Positions 46,619 to 55,332 of a stretch of 64,000 nucleotides of DNA are shown here, piece after piece (the first letter of the stretch is position 1; each line of letters starts with the position of its first letter). Origin of the DNA: Asticcacaulis sp. MM231 (GTDB lineage: Bacteria; Pseudomonadota; Alphaproteobacteria; Caulobacterales; Caulobacteraceae); contig NZ_OZ075108.1 of NCBI RefSeq assembly GCF_964186625.1, positions 2,418,001 to 2,482,000 of the forward strand, given 5' to 3'. The notes under the pieces are model-generated. The model was not told the DNA's origin. It did no database searches and saw only the letters and a list, made by a program, of their open reading frames with translations. A program made the position numbers and the translations under genes.

Positions 46619-49600
46619 CTACAGTCCTAATCCCCGATCACGGTCGCGGTCGCGCTGGATCGATCGTTCCAGCTCACGACTGATGCTGTCCTGACCGCCC
46701 GCCTTGCCCAATCCCAGTTCCTGACGCCGATTGCGCAGCAACGACTCCACCTGAGGATCGCGGGCTATCTCTTTGGCCGTGTCGCGCATGGCCCTCTCCA
46801 CGGGCGCACGGGCCTCGTCGTGCTGCCAGCCCTCAAGTCGCTTTTGCTGGGCGGTGAGTGACCTCCACCGATCCACCAAACGGTCGGCTCGCACGTGCGG
46901 ATCAGCCAAAGCCAGGCGCTCCTGCGACATGCCGGTGATCAGGGTCTGCGTTTGCGCCTCACCCGACAAATCCATCATGGCCTGACGCATGGCCGGGTTA
47001 TGCCTCAGGGCCGACGCCATAACGCTCGATGCACCGGGCCGGGCCTGGTCCAGTGACCGCGCAGCCTCATTCAGAGCCTGCTTCTGTCCTTCAAGGATCG
47101 GCAGGCCGTCCCGCTGCATTCTGGCGGCATCGCTATAGGCGCGGGCATATCGCTCCGTCGCCTTCTCCAGCGGAGACGTGCCGCGTCTGCCGGGTCGATC
47201 GGCAACGGTATCGCTACTGCGGTCGTTGTCACGCTCCGGGGCATTGGCCTTCAGCTTCAGGCCCGCAAACATGCTGCGCTTCTTCGTCGGCTGGGCCGGC
47301 TCATTCGATCTATCGGGCTCCACCTCCCTGTCGCGCACCTGGACCGATGGCTGGCGCTCCAGCGGATAGACAATATCGCTATCCATGCCGCGCCGTCTGG
47401 CGAAGGCCTCGGTGTCCCTCACCTGTTGCCCGGTGTCACGACGGCGGCCATCGCGATCGACATAGTCCAAAACCGTCTCCTTGGCGCCTGAGCGGCCAAG
47501 TCGGGACTTCAAGGCGTCCATGTCAGCAAACTGGTCCTCACCGGCATAGAGCTGAGCCATGTCCTTATGCCGAGTCATGGCGACGTAGGTCATGTGCCGG
47601 TCCATGGTCTCCGAGGCCAGCACATAGGATCGGTCTACGGTTGCCCCTTGCGTCTTATGGATGGTGGTGGCGTAGCCATGATCGAATGTCTTGTATTCCG
47701 TGGCATCGATGGCCACCGCCCGGTCACTGCCATCCAGCCGTGTCACAAGGCGGCCATGCTCCACGGCCTCGACCGTGCCAAGGGTGCCATTCTTCACATC
47801 CATGTCGCGGTTGTTTTGCAGAAAGACGATGCGGTCACCAACTGTGAAACTGCGCTCGCCGTTCTCGGTTTTGTAGGCAAGCTCATGGCCTTGCAGATGG
47901 CCCCTGCCCTTCAGTGCTTCGCGGATGTCTTCATTGATGGCGTGCACATCAACGCGGCGATGCGCCATAGCCGCTCTTGTGCCATCCGGCCGGGCCTCTA
48001 CGTCATCGACATAGTCGCGCACCAGACCGGCACGGGCCGCCTCCTGATCGACCTTTAGATGGACGTGGCCGCGTTTCTCATAGGCCGATAGCCCCTCCTC
48101 TGTCCGCTCGGTGGCGAAGGCGCGCGAGGCCGCTTTCTGCCAGTGTGTGCGCTGCCGGCGGATATCCTCAACAGAGGCATAGCCTACCTCTTCGGCAATT
48201 GCCCTGAAGGGCGCCCCGGCGCCGATCGCCTGAAGCTGCTCATGATCGCCAACCAGCACGAGCTTGGCGCCCGTCCGCTCGGCCTCTGACACAAACCTGG
48301 CGAGTTGGCGCGATCCCACCATGCCGGCCTCATCAATGACCATGACATCGCGCGGACCGAGCTGGGCGGTGCCCATCTTCCACCGCATCTCCCAAGACGC
48401 CAGTGTGCGGCCCTCGATGCCGGCGCTTTCCTCCAACCCGGCGACGGCCTTGCCCGCCAGTGCGGCGCCGTGGACAGTGTAGCCTTCCGCTTCCCATGCC
48501 TCCTTCGCGGCGGCCAACATGGTGCTCTTGCCGGCGCCGGCAAAGCCAACAACTACGGACACCTGTTCGTCGCCCGTTATATGCCTGACGGCATCACGCT
48601 GCTCTTCGCTCATACCAGCCGCTTGCATCAGGCGCGCGCGCTGAGCGGCGGCCAGATCATCCGGCAAGCTGGCAGCGATGCCGCGCCGTATCGCTTCATC
48701 TTGGCCGTTAATGGCACGATCGATATGGCTGTCCCTGACGCCATGCTTTGAGCGTCCTGACATGGCCGCCACATCGCGTGCCATGCCGGTTTCCAACTCG
48801 ACCATTTCCCGCGTCGAATAGCGCACGCCGTCAGGTCCGTCAGCAATACGCACCAGCTCGTCCGACGCCATGACTTTCGAGTACAGCGCCTGGTATTCTG
48901 CTGGGTCGTCATTGATATAGCGGTGCAGGGTGCGGGCAACGTCGCGACGATCGAACACGCTCTTCTCACCGGTGATCAGTGTCAGCACCTGGTCGGGGTT
49001 TTCTCGGATCAGTTCGGCGTTTCTAACCCTCGCCTCCTCGGCCAGCCGTTCGCGCTCGACCTCCTTGCCCTGCCGGTCCATCTGCGTGGCATGAACACCG
49101 ACGTGCTGGGTCGGTTCGATCTCCAGGCCCCGGTCCTGGTGCGAGCGGTGATCGATGCGGATGTCATGACCGGCGCGCGCCAGATGAAGATTAGCCGTTT
49201 CTTCCCACTCGACACGCAGCGCTTTCAACTGCTCGTCGGTCGTCGGCAGCTCCCGCGCCTTGAGCCATTTGTTTTCGCGTTCAAGGTCCGTCTTATCGCC
49301 AAGCCCCTCGTCCGTCACCTGACGGGTCGTGAACAGGATGTGCGCATGATGGTTGCGTATATCCATATCCTGATCAGGCGTATGCAGAGCGAAGTCCACC
49401 GCCACGCCATAGCGATCGGCTAGCGACTGAGAGAACTCCCGCACCAGTTCCAGTCTCTGTTCCCCCGTCAGCTCATGCGGTAAGGCGACTTCGATTTCGC
49501 GGGCGACGCGGGCATCCTTGCGCTTCTCGGCAAACTCGGCCGCATTCCACAGCGTCTCCCGGTCACGCGCCCATTCGGCCGTGCTGCCCTCTGACAGAAG

Positions 49601-49759
49601 AATCTCCGAATGCTCGATGCCGCCCTTCCGGGTGTAGTCGTGCGTCACACCATCGCGTTCATTGGTCAGACGGGTGCCGGAGCGATAGGCGGCCGCGCCC
49701 ACAGCCGAGCGGCCCGATGCACGGGAGACGGTTTTCATGCTCAGATGATAAATCGCCAT
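46619..49759 (-). CDS. traA: Ti-type conjugative relaxase/helicase TraA
   Basis: A 1046-residue relaxase that nicks oriT and unwinds the transferred strand. The N-terminal MobA/MobL domain has the catalytic tyrosine in GAAAYRSG (Y25) and the metal-binding histidines in RNHHAHILFTTRQ (H137, H138, H140). The helicase part has Walker A VVGFAGAGKST, Walker B VMVIDEAGMVGSRQ, GDHEQLQAIGAG and the late motif YATTIHKTQGATVDR with TYVAMTRHK, as in RecD-type enzymes. The C-terminus is charged. GAGGGGATA precedes the ATG at 49759; longer reading beyond it is non-coding. The gene points away from oriT, as in Ti plasmids. Confidence 0.95.
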   Translation of the reverse strand: MAIYHLSMKTVSRASGRSAVGAAAYRSGTRLTNERDGVTHDYTRKGGIEHSEILLSEGSTAEWARDRETLWNAAEFAEKRKDARVAREIEVALPHELTGEQRLELVREFSQSLADRYGVAVDFALHTPDQDMDIRNHHAHILFTTRQVTDEGLGDKTDLERENKWLKARELPTTDEQLKALRVEWEETANLHLARAGHDIRIDHRSHQDRGLEIEPTQHVGVHATQMDRQGKEVERERLAEEARVRNAELIRENPDQVLTLITGEKSVFDRRDVARTLHRYINDDPAEYQALYSKVMASDELVRIADGPDGVRYSTREMVELETGMARDVAAMSGRSKHGVRDSHIDRAINGQDEAIRRGIAASLPDDLAAAQRARLMQAAGMSEEQRDAVRHITGDEQVSVVVGFAGAGKSTMLAAAKEAWEAEGYTVHGAALAGKAVAGLEESAGIEGRTLASWEMRWKMGTAQLGPRDVMVIDEAGMVGSRQLARFVSEAERTGAKLVLVGDHEQLQAIGAGAPFRAIAEEVGYASVEDIRRQRTHWQKAASRAFATERTEEGLSAYEKRGHVHLKVDQEAARAGLVRDYVDDVEARPDGTRAAMAHRRVDVHAINEDIREALKGRGHLQGHELAYKTENGERSFTVGDRIVFLQNNRDMDVKNGTLGTVEAVEHGRLVTRLDGSDRAVAIDATEYKTFDHGYATTIHKTQGATVDRSYVLASETMDRHMTYVAMTRHKDMAQLYAGEDQFADMDALKSRLGRSGAKETVLDYVDRDGRRRDTGQQVRDTEAFARRRGMDSDIVYPLERQPSVQVRDREVEPDRSNEPAQPTKKRSMFAGLKLKANAPERDNDRSSDTVADRPGRRGTSPLEKATERYARAYSDAARMQRDGLPILEGQKQALNEAARSLDQARPGASSVMASALRHNPAMRQAMMDLSGEAQTQTLITGMSQERLALADPHVRADRLVDRWRSLTAQQKRLEGWQHDEARAPVERAMRDTAKEIARDPQVESLLRNRRQELGLGKAGGQDSISRELERSIQRDRDRDRGLGL

Positions 49760-49797
49760 TGACCTATCCCCTCGCCGGCCCCTGCCGGCGCGCATCT

Positions 49798-49828
49798 GAG
49801 TTGCGAAGCAACTCGTAAGTGCGCCCTT
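49798..49828 (+). other. oriT: Origin of transfer (oriT) with nic site, RSF1010/pTi type
   Basis: A hairpin, GAGTTGC-GAA-GCAACTC (49798-49814), is followed directly by GTAAGTGCGCCCTT (49815-49828). The second block matches the conserved nic region of the RSF1010/pTi group (TAARTGCGCCCT), where nicking falls between G and C of GCG-CCCT. The position between divergent traA and the traD/traG genes is that of the Ti plasmid oriT. This identification rests on both sequence and context. Confidence 0.88.
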
Positions 49829-49985
49829 CAAAATCTCCGCTACGCTACGATTGCTCAGGTGTGCTGCACGTTTGTCAGGCGCGATACACACAACACATAC
49901 GGTCTCAGAGTACCATAAAAACACTTGCAATCAAGAGTTGAGTTTGGCAAAATAAAGCATCGTGGAGTTGTTACGGGGTGGTATA

Positions 49986-50273
49986 ATGGCGCGTAAATCC
50001 ATCGAAGAACGGCTGGCCCAACTGGATGCCCAGCGCAAGACATTGCAGGCCAGGCTGACCAAGGACGAACGAGCAAGAGATACCCGCCGCAAAGTGCTCC
50101 TGGGCGCGCTCATTCTTCATCGTATTGAAGACGGTCGCGAAGCCACAGCCGAATATCTACGTGACTTCATCAAACGGGAACTGCCAGGGTTTCTCACACG
50201 CGAAACCGACAAGGGCCTGTTTGACGATATACTGACACTCGAATCGTCAAATTCTGAAACCTCCCGAAAGTAG
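49986..50273 (+). CDS. TraC/TraD-like mobilisation protein
   Basis: A 95-residue basic protein with a coiled N-terminal helix (EERLAQLDAQRKTLQARLTKDERARDTRRKVLLGALILHRI) and the tail LRDFIKRELPGFLTRETDKGLFDDIL. It matches small accessory proteins annotated TraD or TraC next to oriT on alphaproteobacterial elements, which are thought to help TraA form the relaxosome. The ATG at 49986 lies 158 bases to the right of the nic region. It is followed by a small membrane-protein gene and traG in the same direction. Confidence 0.8.
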   Translation: MARKSIEERLAQLDAQRKTLQARLTKDERARDTRRKVLLGALILHRIEDGREATAEYLRDFIKRELPGFLTRETDKGLFDDILTLESSNSETSRK

Positions 50274-50284
50274 AGAAAGAACGC

Positions 50285-50521
50285 ATGACCGAAACCATAG
50301 CCTCAGAACGTCGCGCGGATATACGCGACCGACTCATAATCGCCGCACCCCTTGCGCCTGCATTTGTGGCCCTACTCGTAGTCGCTATCTGCAAGCCAAG
50401 CTTCATCATTTCAACGCTCACATTAGCTGGGGTGGCGCTGATCTCAGCTATCTGGTCGTTGTTGCCTCTGGTCGGCAACGCCCGTATGCGACGGCTTAAA
50501 CGCAAATATCCGAAAGAGTAG
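50285..50521 (+). CDS. Small protein with two membrane segments
   Basis: A 78-residue protein with two hydrophobic segments (about 21-39 and 44-63), a basic loop start (RRADIRDR) and a basic tail (MRRLKRKYPKE). It lies 11 bases after the TraD-like gene and before traG, so a role at the membrane in DNA transfer is likely, but I do not recognise the family. Confidence 0.6.
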   Translation: MTETIASERRADIRDRLIIAAPLAPAFVALLVVAICKPSFIISTLTLAGVALISAIWSLLPLVGNARMRRLKRKYPKE

Positions 50522-50719
50522 GAACGGGCTTACGTCAGTTGGTAGCGGCATCAAGTTCCGATCTTTGCGTTTAAAAGAGTCGCAAAAATCGCCTTCGTGA
50601 AAGGACTTCCCCGCCCCACCAGATGTACGAGGGCAGCCATGCTACAAGGCAACGAAACGCCGCTTTGTGGTAAAATCGAAGACAGCGGGAGCGGGGCTTT
50701 ATCCGAAGATGGGGTGTGA

Positions 50720-52396
50720 ATGATCAATTGGTTCTTCCGCGTTTTTCGCGCCCTCGGCAACATGCTGGCCGCCGCCGCGCGTGACCCATTATGGGCATTC
50801 ATGTGTGTTGTGATGGCGCCGTTTCGGATGTGGAAACATGTCCTCGGCACGTTCGTTATTGTCCTTCTTTCGGCGATCGTCCTCGACCTGTTATTCCTCT
50901 GGATGGAGTCTTTTTTCGTCCCTCACGGAACCCGAAACAAGGTGCTCGATACTGTGCTGGGCATCGTCCTACTCGTCATCGTGGCGGCGGTCTTTCTGCG
51001 AGTGATTGCCGCACCATTGCTTCTCCATTTCGACTACGGTGACGGCGCGAACACGCATGGTTCGGCGCGGTTCGCCACCCGGAAAGACATGGACAGCATC
51101 ACGAGTTTACGGGATGGCCTGTTGATCGGTCGCGAAGGTCCGGGCGGCAAACTGATGCGTTATGATGGGCCGGCGCATTTGCTGACCATGGCTCCTACGC
51201 GCTCCGGCAAGGGTGTGGGTACGATCATTCCAAACCTCCTGCTGCAAGACCGCTCGATCGTCTGTATCGATCCCAAAGGTGAGAATGCTCGCATCACGGC
51301 ACGGGCAAGGTCGGCGTTTGGGCCGGTCCATATCCTCGATCCCTTCAGCGTCACAGGTCGACCTTCTGCCGCCTATAATCCCCTCGCCGCCCTCGATCCT
51401 GACAGTCCCGACATTGCCGAGGACGCCGCCCTTCTGGCTGACGCCCTGGTCGTCGATCCGCCTGGCGCCGTCGGTGAAGCCCACTGGAACGAAGAGGCCA
51501 AGGCGCTGATCACCGGCATAATCCTCTACATCGTTTCCGAGGAAATCGAGCTTCGCCGCAACCTGGCTGTACTCCGTGACTGTCTGACATTGGATACGCA
51601 CGAGTTTGCCGATCTGCTGACAACGATGCAGTCAACCTCTGCCTGTCATGGTCTGATCCGCAGAGCTGCCAATCGCCACAAATCAAAGTCGGATCGTGAG
51701 GCTGCCGGCGTGCTGTCGGCCGCGCAACGCCATACGCACTTTCTCGACAGCCCACGGATGGCGGACGTGCTGCGCCGGTCGGATTTTAGCTTCGGCGACC
51801 TGAAGCGCCAGCCAACGACCGTCTTCCTTGTGTTGCCGCCCGATCGGCTTGACACCTATGCGCGCTGGCTCCGCCTACTGGTGACACAAAGCCTGACGGA
51901 CATGGTACGGGCGCCGGGGCGTCTTCCCTCCCCTGTTCTCTATCTGCTGGATGAGTTTGCCAGCCTCGGCCACCTGGCTGCCGTGGAGCGCGCCATGAGC
52001 CTGCTAGCCGGTTACGGCGTGCAGCTCTGGCCGATCCTTCAGGACATACATCAACTGAAGGCCACCTATGGTCAACGGGCCGGCACCTTCCTGTCCAATG
52101 CCGGCGTCCTCCAGGTTTTCGGCGTCAATGATCATGAAAGCGCGCGCCTGATTTCTGATCTGTTGGGCCAGAGCACGGTCGTATTCCAGACCATGAGCCG
52201 CAACCTCGATTCCGAGGACTCCGGCATCACCTATGGCGAACAACATACCGGCCGGCCGCTGTTGACGCCCGATGAGGTGCGGCGCCTACCGCCGGAATCG
52301 GAACTGTTATTCCTGGCCGGGCAAGCGCCGCACATCGCATACAAGCTGCGTTATTATGACGATCCCGAATTCAGAGGCAGGTTCGACCAAAGCTGA
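50720..52396 (+). CDS. traG: Type IV coupling protein TraG/VirD4
   Basis: A 558-residue inner-membrane ATPase that brings the relaxosome to a type IV secretion channel. Two membrane segments occupy about 42-62 and 78-100. Walker A is APTRSGKGVG at 158-167, followed by NLLLQDRSIVCIDPKGEN; Walker B is VLYLLDEFASLGHL and RAGTFLSNAGVLQVFGVND follows, as in VirD4/TraG. The length is at the short end of the family, but the protein ends normally. No mating-pair (VirB or Trb) genes are in the window. The 3' end overlaps the convergent repeat-protein gene by 43 bases. Confidence 0.93.
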   Translation: MINWFFRVFRALGNMLAAAARDPLWAFMCVVMAPFRMWKHVLGTFVIVLLSAIVLDLLFLWMESFFVPHGTRNKVLDTVLGIVLLVIVAAVFLRVIAAPLLLHFDYGDGANTHGSARFATRKDMDSITSLRDGLLIGREGPGGKLMRYDGPAHLLTMAPTRSGKGVGTIIPNLLLQDRSIVCIDPKGENARITARARSAFGPVHILDPFSVTGRPSAAYNPLAALDPDSPDIAEDAALLADALVVDPPGAVGEAHWNEEAKALITGIILYIVSEEIELRRNLAVLRDCLTLDTHEFADLLTTMQSTSACHGLIRRAANRHKSKSDREAAGVLSAAQRHTHFLDSPRMADVLRRSDFSFGDLKRQPTTVFLVLPPDRLDTYARWLRLLVTQSLTDMVRAPGRLPSPVLYLLDEFASLGHLAAVERAMSLLAGYGVQLWPILQDIHQLKATYGQRAGTFLSNAGVLQVFGVNDHESARLISDLLGQSTVVFQTMSRNLDSEDSGITYGEQHTGRPLLTPDEVRRLPPESELLFLAGQAPHIAYKLRYYDDPEFRGRFDQS

Positions 52397-53238
52397 CCCC
52401 CGATAAACTTCGGCGGCGGCGTGTAGCACCTTTGCCAGTCGGGATCACCGTTCGGCTCAAACTTGTCAAAAAAGCGATTTCGTAGCTTAGATTCAAAATC
52501 TATAGCATGGCCAAGGAACGCCCGAACCCAGGTAAGGGCATCGCCGTAATCCCAGCTCCCTCCCTGGCTGGAGGGTTCCATATCCTTCCTTTTTCTGAAG
52601 TTCGCTTCCGCCTCCAGATCACAGGCAGCTATAACCGTCCGTCCGCACAAGATACGCGCTTTCATGTCGAGAGCGGTCTTGGTAGATAACCGCATTATCC
52701 CGCGCTCATGATAAAATACGGGTTCCCAAATATAGTTGTTGAGCGTTTTGATATCGGTCTGGAATTGCTTGGCCAGAAGATAATCTATCGCCCTGGCGAT
52801 GGAATACTCGGCACTGTAGCGGTGAGCCCCTCCTTCCTTGAGACGCCGATAAATGCGCGCCTTGCATATCTCCCAGACGACCAGCCATTTGTCATCGACG
52901 GGCGTGCCAAAGGCAAAGTCGTAAGACTGGTCGAGCAAGTCCATCAGACCTTCAGGCGTCAGGGATTCCGATAGTAGCGTGCCTCTGGCCTCTGCGTGTT
53001 TGCAGCGTTCGAGAACACCTACGCTGCTATCTCGCCTGTAGTTGGGACTGACCGGGGCGCCTTCCATCCGTTTGACAAGATGGGGCCGCGCCAACTCACC
53101 GACAAATTTGCGTTCCAGTTGAGTATTCTGATCCTTTCGTTTGACATAGTAATTCAGCATGTCCTCATCAGACATGGTCATAAAGTCTCTGCGCGCGGCC
53201 TCTTTTCTGGCCTTCTCGATGTTGGGTGCATTTCTCAT
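52354..53238 (-). CDS. Repeat protein, last gene of the XRE-sigma operon
   Basis: A 294-residue protein of no family known to me. Two segments fit a pattern also found four times in the protein encoded at 53972-55030: LL-x-L/Y-x3-A... then W-x2-V-x3-C-R-x2-I-x-R-R. In this protein they are MLNYYVKRKDQN to LVKRMEG and LMDLLDQSYDFAFG to WEICKARIYRRLKEG. There is no signal peptide or membrane segment. The ATG at 53238 overlaps the sigma factor stop (ATGA), so the genes are translationally coupled. Its 3' end overlaps the end of traG on the other strand. Confidence 0.65.
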   Translation of the reverse strand: MRNAPNIEKARKEAARRDFMTMSDEDMLNYYVKRKDQNTQLERKFVGELARPHLVKRMEGAPVSPNYRRDSSVGVLERCKHAEARGTLLSESLTPEGLMDLLDQSYDFAFGTPVDDKWLVVWEICKARIYRRLKEGGAHRYSAEYSIARAIDYLLAKQFQTDIKTLNNYIWEPVFYHERGIMRLSTKTALDMKARILCGRTVIAACDLEAEANFRKRKDMEPSSQGGSWDYGDALTWVRAFLGHAIDFESKLRNRFFDKFEPNGDPDWQRCYTPPPKFIGGQLWSNLPLNSGSS

Positions 53239-53975
53239 TTGAACCACACCCCAATCTCGGGCAGGTAATGCGCAACGACGAAAATTCCGGCGGCGCCACA
53301 GATACCTATGTTCAATCCCATCAGGAGCGACACGGCTTCACTTCGGGGGATGTACCACCAAGACCGGCGCCGCCCTGAAGCGGTCTTGATGACCTCTTGC
53401 CCTCCGAAAAACGCATCCGTCCTCCGACAAACCCGCGCCGGGTCACAAAATGCCGCCTGAAGCAGATAATGAAATTCCAGCAGGGCTTTGGCGGCGCGTC
53501 TACTGACGGCGTTAGGCTCGATCCTGAATTTGCGCGCCAGTTCACGCAAAGATCGCCCTTCCACGCGCCAGGCCCACAGGATGTCCCTATTGGAGCGCTG
53601 CATCCGTTGCATAGCGTTTAGCGCCATATCTGCGCCCACTGGAGGGCGCTCGTGAGCCGGGAGCGGACCGACATCCTGGCTCGCAATGTACTGCGACGCC
53701 GGTAGCAACGCGGTGTCCGTTCTGGCCACCGCTATGTCGAAAATCAGGCGCATCATATAGGCATGAGGATTGATAATCCTGCCCCAGTTTCCGCCTTCGA
53801 TGACCTTCCGCATCGCCGACTGGTAGATCTGGCGGGCATCCTCGACGCTGCCACTCAGACGCCGGGCCAGGGCGAAATAGTCCTGATCCCTAGTCAGGTG
53901 GAGACAGAACCAGTCTGCCTGCCGCGCTGGCTGGGCGTAGGGAGGTTCCGGTAAAAGCGATGACTTGCTGATCAT
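53235..53975 (-). CDS. Sigma-70-like factor with C-terminal membrane segment
   Basis: A 246-residue protein resembling an ECF sigma factor. A region-2-like part lies at about 29-82 (LTRDQDYFALARRLSGSVEDARQIYQSAM, then NPHAYMMRLIFDIAVA). Region 4 is at about 130-170 (DILWAWRVEGRSLRELARKF then RIEPNAVSRRAAKALLEFHYLL), a helix-turn-helix. After a basic linker (ASGRRRSWWYIPR) comes one membrane segment (about 221-240), unusual for a sigma factor. ATGA overlaps join it to the repeat-protein genes on both sides. Whether it directs transcription of this operon, the transfer genes or other targets is unknown. Confidence 0.75.
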   Translation of the reverse strand: MISKSSLLPEPPYAQPARQADWFCLHLTRDQDYFALARRLSGSVEDARQIYQSAMRKVIEGGNWGRIINPHAYMMRLIFDIAVARTDTALLPASQYIASQDVGPLPAHERPPVGADMALNAMQRMQRSNRDILWAWRVEGRSLRELARKFRIEPNAVSRRAAKALLEFHYLLQAAFCDPARVCRRTDAFFGGQEVIKTASGRRRSWWYIPRSEAVSLLMGLNIGICGAAGIFVVAHYLPEIGVWFK

Positions 53976-55030
53976 GGCCGACCTCCCGCAAGACTGGCTT
54001 CCGCTCCGCCAGCGTCTGCCTGATCATGCGCTGTTACCCGCCGCACCAGTTCCGTGCGCTTCCAATCCAACCAGTATCTGTCGTCTGGTCGCAGAGGTGG
54101 TGGCTTCATGCGGCGTAAAATCTGCGCCCGGCACATATCTGCAATAGCCATCCAAGGCGAGTCCGGCTCGCAATCCCAGGCCATGCGGTAGATCGTCAGC
54201 AGGTTCTTATTGGAAAGCTTACCCGTAAGGACTGCCGCAAGCGCTTGGGCGTGGTGGTCCGGATAGTCGAACCCTTCAACTGGCGAAATGAGCGCCAGGT
54301 CCGGGCTGCCCTGCTCTATCCGCTTTTGCAGCATCTCGGTTATGGGATCGAGGATGTCATCAAAGATCTCGTCGTCAGGGCCGGCACCACAATTGTCTAC
54401 AAGGATGTAAAGGTCGAGCAGTTTTGCGTCCGACAATTCATATTCGAAGGCGTCCTCGGCGACGCGCAAAACCTCGCGCAGAGACACATAGTCATCAGCA
54501 TCGGCGTCGGCATCCTCGGTTTCGTCATCCTCGTCACTGGCTTCCGGTGCCGCTTCCAAGGGCACTGATGGCTTAGCTGCTGCCACCCGACGCAGGACTT
54601 CTTCGCGGCATTGGGCTGCAACCCGGTCCCACCGCGCCTGCATCGGTTCGGCCTCGCGTAAATAGGCGTTTTCCGAAGCCTGGATAAACAGGGTCAGGAG
54701 TCCGGCATTATCCATTTTGGCTATGGAGTTGAGGGCGTGGCGGAACAACTTTGGTTGCCAGTCCGCGTCAGGGTCCCGCCAGCCCAGATGATCCGCTTCG
54801 TGATTGCCGCTCAGCAATTGCATGAGTTCGGCACCAGCCTCATCGCGGAGTTGGTCCCAATGACCGGGCCGTGGGGCGGCGTGGCCTTCTTTCTCGGCCT
54901 CGTGCTGGTCCGCCAGCAGCAACAGATCCAGTAGTCGCTCCGGCGGAGGGGATGACGCCAGTTCGTGGCCGGCAACGTCAAACTGGCCGGTAATGTAACC
55001 GGCTGGTAGGGGATGTGAAATGGCGTTCAT
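53972..55030 (-). CDS. Four-repeat protein of the XRE-sigma operon
   Basis: A 352-residue soluble, acidic protein I do not recognise. Four segments (about 31-73, 108-150, 202-243 and 275-310) share a pattern: LLDLLLLADQHEAE, LLTLFIQASENAYL, LLDLYILVDNCGAG and LLTIYRMAWDCEPD begin them, and three end in a W or I, then a C-R-x2-(I/V)-L-R-R type helix (CREEVLRRVAA, CRAQILRRMKP). An acidic linker (EASDEDDETEDADADADD) separates repeats 2 and 3. The same pattern occurs in the protein encoded at 52354-53238. Both ends overlap neighbouring genes by ATGA. A scaffold or anti-sigma role is possible but not shown. Confidence 0.65.
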   Translation of the reverse strand: MNAISHPLPAGYITGQFDVAGHELASSPPPERLLDLLLLADQHEAEKEGHAAPRPGHWDQLRDEAGAELMQLLSGNHEADHLGWRDPDADWQPKLFRHALNSIAKMDNAGLLTLFIQASENAYLREAEPMQARWDRVAAQCREEVLRRVAAAKPSVPLEAAPEASDEDDETEDADADADDYVSLREVLRVAEDAFEYELSDAKLLDLYILVDNCGAGPDDEIFDDILDPITEMLQKRIEQGSPDLALISPVEGFDYPDHHAQALAAVLTGKLSNKNLLTIYRMAWDCEPDSPWMAIADMCRAQILRRMKPPPLRPDDRYWLDWKRTELVRRVTAHDQADAGGAEASLAGGRP

Positions 55031-55332
55031 GGCCGCACCACCCCACCCTTCCGGACCATGCCGGAAATCGGGTCTATAAAGAACGGTACGCGTACCCTGA
55101 GCGCGATTGGAAGCACCGCCAGCATGTCCGCGCGGAACGGAATTTCGCCGCGCTCGTATTTACGGATGTCGTCCTTGGTCAGCGCCAACTGAGCGGCAAG
55201 CCCGCTCTTGGTGAGGCCCAAATGCTTACGGCGTTGCTTCATCAGCTCGCCAAGGCGAATGTCTACGGTACTACGGCCGTTTATTTCTACACAAGCGCCG
55301 GCAGTCGGGCGCACTACATTACGTATACGCAT
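55027..55332 (-). CDS. XRE-family (Cro/CI-type) regulator
   Basis: A 101-residue protein with one helix-turn-helix: ELMKQRRKHLGLTKSGLAAQLALTKDDIRKYERGEIPF at about 29-66. The last 30 residues (LPIALRVRVPFFIDP) form the usual end of small Cro/CI-type regulators. AAGGGG six bases before the ATG at 55332 supports that start. It is first in a four-gene operon and overlaps the next gene by ATGA; autoregulation of the operon is likely. Confidence 0.85.
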   Translation of the reverse strand: MRIRNVVRPTAGACVEINGRSTVDIRLGELMKQRRKHLGLTKSGLAAQLALTKDDIRKYERGEIPFRADMLAVLPIALRVRVPFFIDPISGMVRKGGVVRP

